From: Streptomyces sp. 3214.6
Lineage (GTDB): Bacteria; Actinomycetota; Actinomycetes; Streptomycetales; Streptomycetaceae
NCBI RefSeq assembly: GCF_900129855.1
Contig: NZ_LT670819.1
Span: forward strand, 6,510,001 to 6,574,000
DNA length: 64,000 nucleotides
Direction of reading: 5' to 3'
Part shown: positions 1 through 9,500 of the stretch, in pieces
Layout: each line of letters opens with the position of its first letter
Position numbering within the stretch: the first letter of the stretch is position 1
Position numbers and translations under genes: made by a program
Notes under the pieces: generated by a model
What the model was told of the DNA's origin: nothing
Database searches by the model: none
The model's input: only the letters and a program-made list of their open reading frames with translations

Positions 1-695
1 CGGCTCGCGAACTCGGGGTAGCGCTTGCGGTAGTGCTCGGCGATCGGGTCGTTGACGACCCACAGGGACACCGCGTGGTCGAGGATCTTCTGCTCCCACA
101 GGCCCTCCGCCGAGTCGCGGGCGAAGGCCTCGACGCCGTCGATGACGTCGATGGACCAGCCGTCGCGGAAGTCCACCGCGTACGGCACCTTCGCGTCCTC
201 CCACAGCTTCCAGGCCGCGGCGAGGTTCACGTACGGCACGCAGGAGGCGAGCAGCAGGTCCGCCGGGTGCTCCTTGTGGATGCGCAGCACCGCCTGCTCC
301 AGGTCGCCGCGCCACTCACCGAAGTTGGGCTCCGGGAACGTCTCGGTCTGGCGGCGGCGCAGCTTTGCGACCCAGCCGTTGGGGTCCAGGGCACGCGCCT
401 CGTCGAAGAGGCGGATGTCCGTCTCGAGGTCCTCGCGGGCCAGCGGCAGTTCGACGATCTTCACCTGGGGGTCGACCTGCTCCAGCAGGGAGAGGTCGAT
501 GCCCGAGTCGAGTTCCCAGGACTCCCGGGCGATGTTGACGACCGTGACGTCCCAGCCCGCCTTCACGAACTGGTTGGCGGTCTCCCGCATCCGGTACGTG
601 GAGCTCTTGGCGGCCGGCGGGAAGCCGATGGCGAGGTAGATGACGTGCGGTCGCTTGCCTTCCGCAGGCGGCCCGGACGGGGGAGACGATGACAT
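1..695 (-). CDS. Glycosyltransferase, N-terminal part (gene runs off the window)
   Basis: Read on the minus strand from the ATG at 695, the frame is open to position 1, so about 231 residues are visible and the C-terminus is missing. After a short Ser/Pro-rich lead, the segment HVIYLAIGFPPAAKSSTYRM has the look of the first beta strand and loop of a GT-B fold glycosyltransferase (family 4/1 type). It continues through WDVTVVNIARESWELDSG to DLLLASCVPYVNLAAAWKLW and VDFRDGWSIDVIDG. The family transfers a sugar from a nucleotide donor onto a lipid-linked or polysaccharide acceptor at the inner membrane face. Its neighbours (UDP-GlcNAc 2-epimerase, acetyltransferase, C5-epimerase) place it in an extracellular polysaccharide or glycan cluster. 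Donor and acceptor cannot be read from the sequence. Confidence 0.75.
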   Translation of the reverse strand, partial: MSSSPPSGPPAEGKRPHVIYLAIGFPPAAKSSTYRMRETANQFVKAGWDVTVVNIARESWELDSGIDLSLLEQVDPQVKIVELPLAREDLETDIRLFDEARALDPNGWVAKLRRRQTETFPEPNFGEWRGDLEQAVLRIHKEHPADLLLASCVPYVNLAAAWKLWEDAKVPYAVDFRDGWSIDVIDGVEAFARDSAEGLWEQKILDHAVSLWVVNDPIAEHYRKRYPEFAS

Positions 696-743
696 AGCGG
701 TTGACGCTAGCACGCTGACATGCACGGATCGTGGCTCGCGTAT

Positions 744-761
744 GGCCGCCCGAAGGCGGCC
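744..761 (-). terminator. Short hairpin downstream of the UDP-GlcNAc 2-epimerase gene
   Basis: GGCCGCC (744-750), tetraloop cgaa, GGCGGCC (755-761) form a perfect 7-bp stem in the 95-bp gap between two minus-strand genes. There is no clear T-tract, as is usual for Streptomyces terminators. It could instead attenuate read-through into the downstream glycosyltransferase. Confidence 0.5.
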
Positions 762-790
762 GTGGACGGCCCCGGTTCCGCTGCTTCATG

Positions 791-1894
791 TCATGCGGGC
801 CGGCTGCCCCCCTTCCATTCCTCCATGAGACGGACGACGTTGTGCGCCGCGCGGCCGTCGCCGTACGGAGTGCCGGGGTCGTCGGTCGGCACGGCACGGG
901 TCACGGTCTCGGCCCACTCCTGGGGCGACAGCGTGTGCGGGTCGGGTACAAGGACGTTCCAGCCGGTGTTCACGGTTTCCACCCACTCCGTCTCCGGGCG
1001 GATCGTGGTGCAGATGCGCTCCAGCAGGAACGCCTCCTTCTGCAGACCGCCGGAGTCCGTGACCACGCCGACCGAGGCCAGTACGGCGGCGACCAGGCTC
1101 GCGTACGGCAGCGGGCGGCCGACGTGCAGGTTGCCCTGGGACAGGTCGATGCCGTGCTCCTCGGCGCGGGCGACCAGCCGCGGGTGGGCGGCGAGCGCCA
1201 CCGGCACCGGCAGCTTGGCGAGCGAGTCGACGATCGCGGCGAGCCGCTCGGGGTCGTCGGTGTTGTCCGGGCGGTGCAGGGTCGCCAGCAGGAACGGCTT
1301 CGCCGGGTCGATGCCCTCGGGCAGCTCCGGCGCGGCGAACTCGCCGGCCCGGACCTGGTCGCGGATGCGCAGGCAGATGTCGACCATCACGTCGCCGGCC
1401 AGGCGGGTGCGCTCGGCGAGGCCCTCGTTGGCGAGGTGGCGCACGGCCTCCTCGGTGGGCGCGAGCAGCAGGTCGGCGCTGTGGTCGGTGAGGACGCGGT
1501 TGTGCTCCTCCGGCATCCGCCGGTTGAAGGAGCGCAGGCCCGCCTCCAGGTGCGCCACGGGCAGGTGCATCTTCACCGCGGACAGCGCGCCGGCGATGGT
1601 GGAGTTGGTGTCGCCGTAGACGAGCACCCAGTCGGGCTGCTCACGCTCGAGGACCGGGTCGAGCGCCGAGAGGACGGCGCCGGTCTGCACGCCATGGCTG
1701 CCGGAGCCGACACCGAGGTGGACGTCGGGGTCGGGGATGCCGAGTCCCGAGAAGAAGACGTCGGAGAGGTCGGCGTCGTAGTGCTGCCCGGTGTGCACGA
1801 TGACGTGCTCGTGCTCGGTCTCGGCGAACGCCGCCGCGATGGGCGCGAGCTTCACCAACTGAGGACGGGCACCGACGATGCTGATGACTTTCAC
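791..1894 (-). CDS. wecB: UDP-N-acetylglucosamine 2-epimerase (non-hydrolysing)
   Basis: Cytoplasmic enzyme interconverting UDP-GlcNAc and UDP-ManNAc, the supply step for ManNAc-containing glycans. The 367-residue protein starts at the GTG at 1894 (MKVISIVGARPQLVKLAPI), behind an AGAAGAAGAG purine run. The frame is open further upstream, but that part has no family similarity. Family motifs in order are HTGQHYD near residue 40, GDTNS, HLEAGLRS, PEEHNR, TLHRPDN, DSGGLQKEA and RPETEWVET near the C-terminus. These include the histidine and acidic residues of the UDP-binding and catalytic site. Length matches the family (about 370). The upstream acetyltransferase and downstream glycosyltransferase point to one sugar-assembly cluster. 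Confidence 0.93.
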   Translation of the reverse strand: MKVISIVGARPQLVKLAPIAAAFAETEHEHVIVHTGQHYDADLSDVFFSGLGIPDPDVHLGVGSGSHGVQTGAVLSALDPVLEREQPDWVLVYGDTNSTIAGALSAVKMHLPVAHLEAGLRSFNRRMPEEHNRVLTDHSADLLLAPTEEAVRHLANEGLAERTRLAGDVMVDICLRIRDQVRAGEFAAPELPEGIDPAKPFLLATLHRPDNTDDPERLAAIVDSLAKLPVPVALAAHPRLVARAEEHGIDLSQGNLHVGRPLPYASLVAAVLASVGVVTDSGGLQKEAFLLERICTTIRPETEWVETVNTGWNVLVPDPHTLSPQEWAETVTRAVPTDDPGTPYGDGRAAHNVVRLMEEWKGGSRPA

Positions 1895-2175
1895 AGAGCA
1901 CTCTTCTTCTGGGGGGCGGGCTTGTGAGCTTCTGGACTGTGGGGCGACTGAGCAAAAGAAATAGGCAAGGAAATGGTAGGCAGAGCGTTGGACGCACCAG
2001 GTCCGTGGGGGGTTGCCCCGCCGTGAGCGAGTCGTGTCCATGCCGTGGTGAGGCCGTGGTCAGGCCGTGGTCAGAACGCGGCTTTCGGGCTTCGACTCAC
2101 TCGCATAACGATTTCGTGAATCTTACGTTTACACGGGTGGAAACCGGATCAACTCGGGCGCCTGTCGAGACGGCC

Positions 2176-2778
2176 CTAATGGGCGCGCTCGACGAGAGCC
2201 CCGTCCTTCTCCTCGTACAGGGAACCGGTCTGCGGGCACTCCCACACCCCTGGCTCGCCGTCCCGTTCGACCAGCCGCACACCGGCGTGCCCGACCCACC
2301 CGACCCGGCGCGCCGGAACACCCACGACCAGCGCGAAGTCCGGCACGTCCTTGGTGACGACGGCACCCGCGGCGACCATCGCCCAGCGACCGATGGTGAT
2401 CGGCGCGACACACACCGAGCGCGCCCCGATGGACGCCCCGTCGGCGATCTTCACGCCGACGGCCTCCCAGTCACCTCCACGCTTCTGCTTGCCCTCGGGA
2501 TCCACGGAGCGCGGGTTGTGGTCGTTGGTGAGGACCACGGCGGGGCCGATGAAGACGCCGTCACCGAGCTCGGCGGGCTCGTAGACGAGCGCGTAGTTCT
2601 GCAGCTTGCAGTTGTCGCCCATCCGCACACCGGACCCGACGTACGCCCCACGCCCGACCACACAGCCCGCACCGAGCCGCGCGCCCTCCCGGATCTGCGC
2701 GAGGTCCCACACACTGCTCCCGTCGCCGATCTCGGCACTCGCGTCGACCTGAGCGCTGGGCTGGACCCTGTAATTCAC
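2176..2778 (-). CDS. Left-handed beta-helix (hexapeptide) N-acetyltransferase
   Basis: This 200-residue protein has the repeating hexapeptide pattern of the LbH acyltransferases: VDASAEIGDGSSVWDLAQI, GARLGAGCVVGRGAYVG, IADGASIGARSVCVAPITIG, VAAGAVVTKDVPDFALVVG. The LTNDHNP segment holds the usual catalytic His of WbpD/WlbB-type UDP-sugar 3-N-acetyltransferases. Such enzymes acetylate an amino-sugar nucleotide with acetyl-CoA in the cytoplasm. A GTG start at 2778 follows GGCGGAGAA. An ATG 39 bases upstream is possible but adds an unrelated lead. The C-terminal 40 residues (VGHAGVRLVERDGEPGVWEC) form an extension that looks like a small zinc-free cap. The exact substrate is unknown. Confidence 0.85.
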   Translation of the reverse strand: MNYRVQPSAQVDASAEIGDGSSVWDLAQIREGARLGAGCVVGRGAYVGSGVRMGDNCKLQNYALVYEPAELGDGVFIGPAVVLTNDHNPRSVDPEGKQKRGGDWEAVGVKIADGASIGARSVCVAPITIGRWAMVAAGAVVTKDVPDFALVVGVPARRVGWVGHAGVRLVERDGEPGVWECPQTGSLYEEKDGALVERAH

Positions 2779-2824
2779 TTCTCCGCCTTCCGGTGTCTGG
2801 CTACGCCTGGCGAGCATACGGGGA

Positions 2825-2853
2825 GGGGCCGCCCGCGTGACGCGGACGGCCCC
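2825..2853 (-). terminator. Strong GC hairpin between C5-epimerase-like gene and acetyltransferase
   Basis: The inverted repeat GGGGCCG-CCCGCGT / GCGGACGGCCCC has a 2-4 base loop. It lies 28 bases beyond the stop of the upstream minus-strand gene (2897) and before the acetyltransferase start, so the two genes are probably not in one simple operon. Confidence 0.6.
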
Positions 2854-2896
2854 TGCCTGCCGAGCGGTGTGTGGTCGGTGCCCGGTCGGCGTCCGG

Positions 2897-4639
2897 TCAG
2901 TGTCCGTCGGTGGTGACCTGGGTGGCCGGAATCCAGTACCCGGCGAGCTCCTCCGAGGTGATCCGCACCATAGGCCGCCCGTTGACGACCGCCCTGCGGT
3001 CGAACTGGAGGGTGTGTGCCTCGGGGTACTTCAGCGTCTTGAGCGTGCCGGCGACGTTGTTGGTGCCGTAGTCGATCGCCTCGACGGAGGCGTTCGCGGC
3101 GATCGTGAGCGTGCGCGGCACCCGGTAGGTGACGGTGATGTGCTCACCGCGCAGGAACACCTTCGGGTAGGACTCGCCGACCCAGTAGCCCTTGTACGCT
3201 CCGGCGCTGATCCGGTACCAGACGCCCGCGCCCTGGATGCGCCGGCGCACGTCGATCGGCGCCTGGGTGGCCCGGGCGAAGACGACCTTCTTCGAGCTGA
3301 GGATCTTGTCGGCGCGGGACTTGTCCCAGCTGCCGTCCGCGTCGGTGTTCAGCTTGTACAGGGTGTGCGTGCCGGCCGCGATGGCGATCGCCGAGCCCGA
3401 CTTCACGCCCGGTGGGATGTCCTCGATCAGCATGTCCAACTGGTGCGCGAAGACCGTGCTGTTGGTGTGCCAGTGCAGCTGCTGCCACAGCGCGATGTGG
3501 TGGTGGTGATACGTGTGCGCCGGGATCCGGTGCGTCTGGCAGTAGTACGAGAACCAGCGCGGGTTGCGCAGCAGCGTGAAGTACCGGGCGATCGTCGTGC
3601 AGGCGCCGTCGTACAGCTGGGCGGCGAGCTCGTTGCCGGTCAGCCGGAAGTAGTCCCAGATGCCGAACATGGCGAAGATCATGCCGTTGTACGTGTAGTC
3701 GCCCGTGCCGGCCGTCTTGAACGGGTACTCCTGGATCCAGAGGTAGCCCCCCTTGTCCTTGTTCACCACCCACGGGTTGGCGTTGTCGGCGCGCAGCAGC
3801 GAGGCGAAGGCGCCGTCGGCGGCCGCCTTGTACCGGGCCCGGTCGTCCGCGCTGAGCCCGTCCTCCAACGCCGCGAGCTGGGCGAAGAGGCTGATCGACT
3901 CGCCCTGGGCCATGCCGGAGTACCAGGGCGCCTTGTAGACGACACCGCTGTGCTCGGCGTGGGTGAAGTCGAACGGGTACGGGAAGTACCAGGCGCCGCG
4001 GGTCTCGACGCGCTTGGCGATCAGCCGGTCGGCCTGGGCCTTGGCGCGCTGGAGGAACACGGCCTTGCGGGTCGGGTCGTTCTCGACGCGGTAGCTGGTG
4101 AGGCAGCCGAGGCCGAACTGGATCTGCCCCACGGGGTGGTCGTAGGACTTCCCGCTCTCCGTGTACTTCATGTACACGCCGTCGGCGTTGAGGTGGTAGG
4201 TACCCGAGGAGAGGTTCGCGTTCGCCCAGGTCGTGGGCCGGTTGCGCCACGGCCGCAGGGCCTCCGGCAGATCCGGGACGATCTGGTAACCGGCCTTCTT
4301 GAACTCGAACGGCAGAGTGGTCGGAACGTCGGTCTCGGTCGGCGTGCCACCCGTGTACGGGATGCGCGTGCCGGAGCTCGGTGCGCTGACGCTGCCGCCC
4401 TCCAACGGGTCCGGCAGCGGCGGCACGGGGATCGTCTCCCCGCCTGTGCCGGACGGCAGGCTCAGCGCGATCGACCGCGGCATGTTGGCGAACGGGTCGG
4501 TCGGCGTGGGCGACTCGAAGACACCGGTGGCCATCGCGGTGACGGCCCCGCCCCCCACGGCCGCCGCCCCCGCGGCGGTGCCGCCGGCCAGTCGTATGAA
4601 CCGTCTCCGGCCGTATTCGGCACGCCTCTTTCCAGCCAT
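2897..4639 (-). CDS. Tat-exported D-glucuronyl C5-epimerase family protein
   Basis: The 580-residue protein starts MAGKRRAEYGRRRFIRLAGG, a twin-arginine signal followed by an Ala/Gly-rich hydrophobic stretch, so it is predicted to be exported folded. The middle part resembles the C-terminal catalytic domain of glucuronyl C5-epimerases: GQIQFGLGCLTSYRVENDPT, YPFDFTHAEHSGVVYKAPWY, SGMAQGESISLFAQLAALED, NGMIFAMFGIWDYFRLTG, LRNPRWFSYYCQTH. It has an (alpha/alpha) toroid pattern with conserved aromatic and acidic residues. In characterised members the reaction inverts C5 of glucuronic acid within heparan- or alginate-like polymers. The bacterial role is not established. The cluster with WecB and a glycosyltransferase suggests a secreted uronic-acid polymer. 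An in-frame ATG six codons upstream (4657) is the alternative start. Confidence 0.75.
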   Translation of the reverse strand: MAGKRRAEYGRRRFIRLAGGTAAGAAAVGGGAVTAMATGVFESPTPTDPFANMPRSIALSLPSGTGGETIPVPPLPDPLEGGSVSAPSSGTRIPYTGGTPTETDVPTTLPFEFKKAGYQIVPDLPEALRPWRNRPTTWANANLSSGTYHLNADGVYMKYTESGKSYDHPVGQIQFGLGCLTSYRVENDPTRKAVFLQRAKAQADRLIAKRVETRGAWYFPYPFDFTHAEHSGVVYKAPWYSGMAQGESISLFAQLAALEDGLSADDRARYKAAADGAFASLLRADNANPWVVNKDKGGYLWIQEYPFKTAGTGDYTYNGMIFAMFGIWDYFRLTGNELAAQLYDGACTTIARYFTLLRNPRWFSYYCQTHRIPAHTYHHHHIALWQQLHWHTNSTVFAHQLDMLIEDIPPGVKSGSAIAIAAGTHTLYKLNTDADGSWDKSRADKILSSKKVVFARATQAPIDVRRRIQGAGVWYRISAGAYKGYWVGESYPKVFLRGEHITVTYRVPRTLTIAANASVEAIDYGTNNVAGTLKTLKYPEAHTLQFDRRAVVNGRPMVRITSEELAGYWIPATQVTTDGH

Positions 4640-4947
4640 AACTCTGGTCCCCCCCAAGGGTGTTGATCAGCGGTGATCGACAGATGATCTTGATTGGCCG
4701 TGATGTGGATCGTATGTGAAACCTGTGGGTTTCCGTGTGGGTCAAGAGAAGTCCAACCGAAGGCGTGAGAGGGGGAGTTGGGGCATAACGGTGCGTTGCG
4801 GGATGTTCGGCGAGAGGTGAGGGTGTTCTGTGATGGAAATGTGATCTGTCGAATGTGTCGGTGCCGGATATATGCGCATGGTGCGAAATCAAAGGTCGGT
4901 AAAGGATCGAGGTCGTTTAACTGACTGTTCGGGGGCGGTGACTTTTG

Positions 4948-6528
4948 GTGTCCGGGGCGGGGATGGGCTTGAGGGCTGACGGGGGGACTGGTCGGGGGGC
5001 CGGTTGGCGACGTAGAGCCGCATGTGTCATATCGGCGGCATTTCTCATGTCAGGTGCATGCGGAATCGGTCCGTCGACTTCCGCCTACGCGGCGGGATGC
5101 ACCGGCGGAGTGGACTCAGACTTCAACGGCGACGGCGTACGCGACACGGCGATAGCGGACCCTCAGGCCACGGTGTCGGGCCAGGAGGCCGCGGGCGCGA
5201 TCCAGATCGTGCTCGGCGGCGGCAAGGGCGTGACCACGCTCACGCAGGACACCCCGAACGTCTCCGACGTCGCCGAGGCGGGCGACCAGTTCGGCTTCTC
5301 GCTCGCCGTGTACGACGCCAACCTCGACGGCTGCAGTGACATCGCCGTCGGGATGCCGTACGAGGACGTCGGCTCGGTCCAGGACGCCGGCCTCGTGCAG
5401 CTCATCTACGGCTCGACAGCGGGCCTCGGCCAGGGGACCACGGGCTCGCTCGGCTTCCGCCAGGGTGCCGACGGCAACATGGCCGACGTCTACGAGGCCG
5501 AGGACTGGGTCGGCTACTCGGTCGCGGGCGGCGTGTCGGCGACGGGCGTGCCCTTCCTCGTCATCGGGGTCCCGGGGGAGGACAGCTCGGGGCTCACGGA
5601 CATGGGGCTCGCGGCGTATGTGGCAGGGGTTACTCCGGCTGTGACGTCGTTCCACCAGAACAGTCCCGACGTCTGGCACGACGCCGCGGCCGGCAACCGG
5701 TTCGGGTGGGCGGTGGCCGCGACCGGCCGCCACTTCGTGGTCGGCGCCCCGGGGGCGGCGATCGACGCAGCCGACCAGGCGGGTGCCGTCGTCGCGTTCA
5801 AGCCCTCTCTCAACGCCGACAACATCCCGCAGCCGCTCTTCGGTATCGGGCAGGACGCCACCGGAGACAAGGACCCAACGGCCGAGACCGGCGACGGTTT
5901 CGGTATCTCCGTGGCCATCGCTCCCTACCGGCCTTCGGGAGCCACCGCGACCACGGACTCGCTGGTGGCGGTCGGCGTGCCGAACGAGGACGTCGGCACG
6001 AAGATCGATGCCGGAGGGGTGCAGCTGCTCCAGATCGCGGAGGCGGGGACCGTGACCGAGACGCAGTGGATCACCCAGGACACCGCCGACGTCGACGAAA
6101 CGGCCGAGGAGAGCGACTACTTCGGCCAGCGCGTCGCCGCCGCCAACACCAACCAGGGCGTGGTCGGCACGGCGACGACCATGCGGGTGGCGGTCGGCGT
6201 CCCGGGCGAGGAGACGGCCGCCGCCGCTCAGGACGCGGGAGGCGTGCAGATCTTCCCGATGCTGGGCGCCGCAGGGACCTCGGACAGCTGGCTGCAGCCG
6301 GGAAGCGGCATTCCGGCCGCCGCGGCGCCCAGGCAGTTCGCGGGCATGAGCGTCGGCGCCACCGGCTCGCTGCTGTACGTCGGCCTGCCGTACGGGCCGG
6401 CGGCAGGCAGGGCCGTCTACGGCTACGCGTGGACCGTGGCTTCGGGGGGTGCCCCCAGCCAGACCTGGAAGCCCGGTGAGGGCGGGATCCCGGCCGGGGC
6501 GGGAGCCTTCGGCGCGACGGTCCGCTGA
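4948..6528 (+). CDS. Secreted FG-GAP (integrin alpha-like) beta-propeller repeat protein
   Basis: About 526 residues. An Arg-rich n-region and a hydrophobic core (AACVISAAFLMSGACGIG) end at an AYAA signal-peptidase site, so the mature protein begins near GCTGGVDSDFNGDG. The body is built of about seven blade-like repeats with calcium-loop motifs (DFNGDGVRDTAI, DANLDGCSDIAVGMPYEDVG) and recurring GVPGED/GVPNEDVG and DxxGxxVAV phrases. This is typical of FG-GAP propellers used for extracellular binding. The start is uncertain: TTG 4945, GTG 4948 (chosen) or ATG 4963. It is followed 30 bases later by the LamG protein and then the RHS toxin in the same direction. It may be a co-expressed surface partner, but no direct link can be read. 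Confidence 0.85.
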   Translation: MSGAGMGLRADGGTGRGAGWRRRAACVISAAFLMSGACGIGPSTSAYAAGCTGGVDSDFNGDGVRDTAIADPQATVSGQEAAGAIQIVLGGGKGVTTLTQDTPNVSDVAEAGDQFGFSLAVYDANLDGCSDIAVGMPYEDVGSVQDAGLVQLIYGSTAGLGQGTTGSLGFRQGADGNMADVYEAEDWVGYSVAGGVSATGVPFLVIGVPGEDSSGLTDMGLAAYVAGVTPAVTSFHQNSPDVWHDAAAGNRFGWAVAATGRHFVVGAPGAAIDAADQAGAVVAFKPSLNADNIPQPLFGIGQDATGDKDPTAETGDGFGISVAIAPYRPSGATATTDSLVAVGVPNEDVGTKIDAGGVQLLQIAEAGTVTETQWITQDTADVDETAEESDYFGQRVAAANTNQGVVGTATTMRVAVGVPGEETAAAAQDAGGVQIFPMLGAAGTSDSWLQPGSGIPAAAAPRQFAGMSVGATGSLLYVGLPYGPAAGRAVYGYAWTVASGGAPSQTWKPGEGGIPAGAGAFGATVR

Positions 6529-6558
6529 GACGGCGGGGACGGGGACGGGGAAGAGCAG

Positions 6559-9500
6559 ATGAGACCAAGGGTGGGGAGTTCAGGGGTGTTCGCTCTCAAG
6601 CGGCGGCGCCGAAGTCTGGCGCGTGGGGCGGTCGTGACCGTGACGGCGGGGGCCGTGCTCACGGCAGGACTGGTAGGCGTGCCCGCGAACGGGCCGACGA
6701 CGCCGAAGGAAGCGGTCGCCGCCACCTCGGCGAGCGAGTCGGGTGAGACGGCCGGCGACGGCAAGGCACTGTCCGAAGAAGCGGCCCAGACGGAGGCCGC
6801 CGCGTCCGGCAAACAGGTGGAGGCCGTCAACCTGCGCACGGAGCGCAGCGAGACGCTGGCCAACCCCGACGGCACCTTCACGCTCCGGGAGTACGTCCAG
6901 CCCGTGCGGGTGTTCAAGAGCGGCAAGTGGGCGGAGCTCGACACCACCCTCGTCCAGCAGCCCGGTGGGGCCTGGACCCCGAAGGCGTCGACCGCCGACA
7001 TGGCGATCTCGAACGGGGGCGACGGCCCGTTCGCGACACTGGACCGGGCCGGCAAGCGGATGTCGCTGAGCTGGCCGGGGCCAAACGCGCTCCCCAAGCC
7101 CAAGGTGGAGGGCAGCACGGCCACCTTCGCCGACGTGCTCCCCGGTGTGGACCTGACCGTCACCGCCGACGTGGACGGCTTCTCGCACCTCCTCGTGGTC
7201 AAGACCGCGGAGGCGGCGGCGGACCCACGCATGGCCGAGATCAGCCTGCCCGTCACCACCCGGGGCGTGACCCTTCAGGCCCAGGCCGAGGGAGGGCTCG
7301 TCGCCATGGACGAGGGGTCGGACGGCCCGGTGTTCGAGGCGGCGCAGCCCCAGATGTGGGACTCGGCGGGGGCATCGGGGGCCTCGGGCACTCAGCGCGG
7401 TCTGAGCTCGGCTGGCGGGAAGTCCGACCCGGCACGCGGTCGCGGCGAGGACCTCACCGAGGGCCCCGGGGAGGGCTCGCGTGTGTCTCCGGTGAAGCTG
7501 GGCCTCCGCGGTGGCGCGATGGTCCTCACCCCGGACCGGAAGCTGCTGAAGTCGGCGACGTACCCGCTCTACATCGACCCGGTGACCAAGACCTACACCC
7601 GCTCCGGTTGGACGATGGTCTCGTCGTTCAACAACCAGGCGGAGTTCTGGAAGTTCGCGGACCACGAGGGGGTCGGCCGCTGCCCCCGTACCGTCTCCGC
7701 GCTGTGCGCGAGTCAGACCGTTGACGATCTGAAGCGCCAGTTCTACGCGATCCCGACCGGAACGCTCGCCGGCAAGGACATCCTCCAGGCCGAGTTCGCG
7801 ATCACGCTCGCGAACGCCTACAACGACACGGCGCGCCCAGTGGTCCTGTCGCGCGTCAACAGCACGGGAGGCGCGGCCATCGGCGCCGCGACGAACTGGG
7901 ACAACCAGCCCTCGGCCAAGCAGACGATCACGTCCGCCTCCACAACGGCCCGCGCTGGATCCTGCACCGCGACGAACCAGAACCTCCGCTTCAACGTGGC
8001 CTCCGCGGCGCAGATGGCCGCGGACAACGGCTGGGCGACGACGACGTTCCGGCTGGCGGCCTCGGACGAGTCGAGCTACGCCTACTGGAACCGGTTCTGC
8101 GGAAACGGCCAGCTGGAGGTCAAGTACAACCGCCTTCCCCCGCAGCCGTCCAAGGCCGAGATGAGCATCTCGCCCGGCGGTAAGTGCGTGAACGGGGCGG
8201 GGCGTCCGTATGTGGACAGCGCGCCGACGATGACAGCAATCATCAGGGACTACGACCACAACGACGTGCCCGGGCTGGCCGAGACGCTGAGCGCCCAGTT
8301 CGTCCTGTCGAAGCTCGACGCGGCGACGGGTAAGTGGACGCAGGTGGCGGAGCCGTTCCGCGTCGCTCCCAAGACCTCGTACTCGGATCCGGCGGACAGC
8401 CAGACAGGGATGGCGAAGTTCTCCGCGAGGGCGGGGCTGACGGGGACATACAGCGCCCCCCAGACCTTCTCCCTCCAGGAGAACGTCGTCTACGCCTGGC
8501 AGGTGCGGGGCGGGGACGGCTATGGCTGGGGCCCGTGGAGCGGTCCGCCGCCGAAGGCGTGTGAGTTCGTCATCGACAAGACGACGCCGGCGGCTCCGAC
8601 GGTGACATCGGCGGAGTATCCGGACGACGACGTCGCGCACGCGGGTGTCGGCGACTATGGGACTTTCACCTTCACGACGGCCTCGACCGATGTCGTGTCC
8701 TACCGCTACGAGTTCGAGGACGGCACGAGCGGCTCGGTGCCCGCCCAGTCGGGCACGGGGCGGCCGGGGACGCTGCGCTGGGCGCCGCCCAGGTCCGGTC
8801 CGCACACCCTGACGGTCACGGCTGTCGATGCGGCGGGCCGGTCGGGGCAGAGCCCGGGCGGCTACCTCTTCATCGTCGCCAACGGACGAGCACCGCGGGC
8901 CGCGTGGAGGCTGGACGACCAGGCCACCGCGACCGCCGCGGCGGGAAGAGCGGGCGACCCCTCGGCCGCCAAGGGCTCCGGGGTCACCTTCGGAGCGACG
9001 AACCTCGGCGACAGGAAGGAGAAGATCGCAGCCTCCTTCGACGGATCGCAGGGCGCTCACCTGTCCACGACGAACCCGGTGGTGGACACGGCCAAGTCCT
9101 TCTCGGTCGCGACCTGGGCCTACCTGCCCGAACTGCCCACCCGCGACATGACACTGGTCAGCCAGGACGGCACGGCGGAGCCCGGCTTCATGCTCGGCTA
9201 CGACGGCGTCTCCCAGAAGTGGGAGTTCCGCTTCCCCGCCTCCGGCATCGACTCGCCCGGCGGATGGCGCGTGCTGGACGACACGAAGGCGGTCGCCGGC
9301 CTCTGGGTCCACCTGGTCGCCGTCTACGACGCGGATCAGCACACGATGCGCCTCTACAAGGGCGGAAAGGCCGCCGCGGCACCTGTGCAGCGCCGTACGT
9401 CCTGGAACGCCACGGGCGGACTGCAGATGGGACGTTCGCTGACGCTGTCGGGCTACACGGGGCATCTCAAGGGATCGCTGTCGTCGGTCCAGGTGTACGA

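Noticed and set aside
2837..4666. 609-codon plus-strand frame opposite the C5-epimerase-like gene
   Set aside because: Composition is typical of an antisense shadow, and the minus-strand protein has a Tat signal and family motifs.
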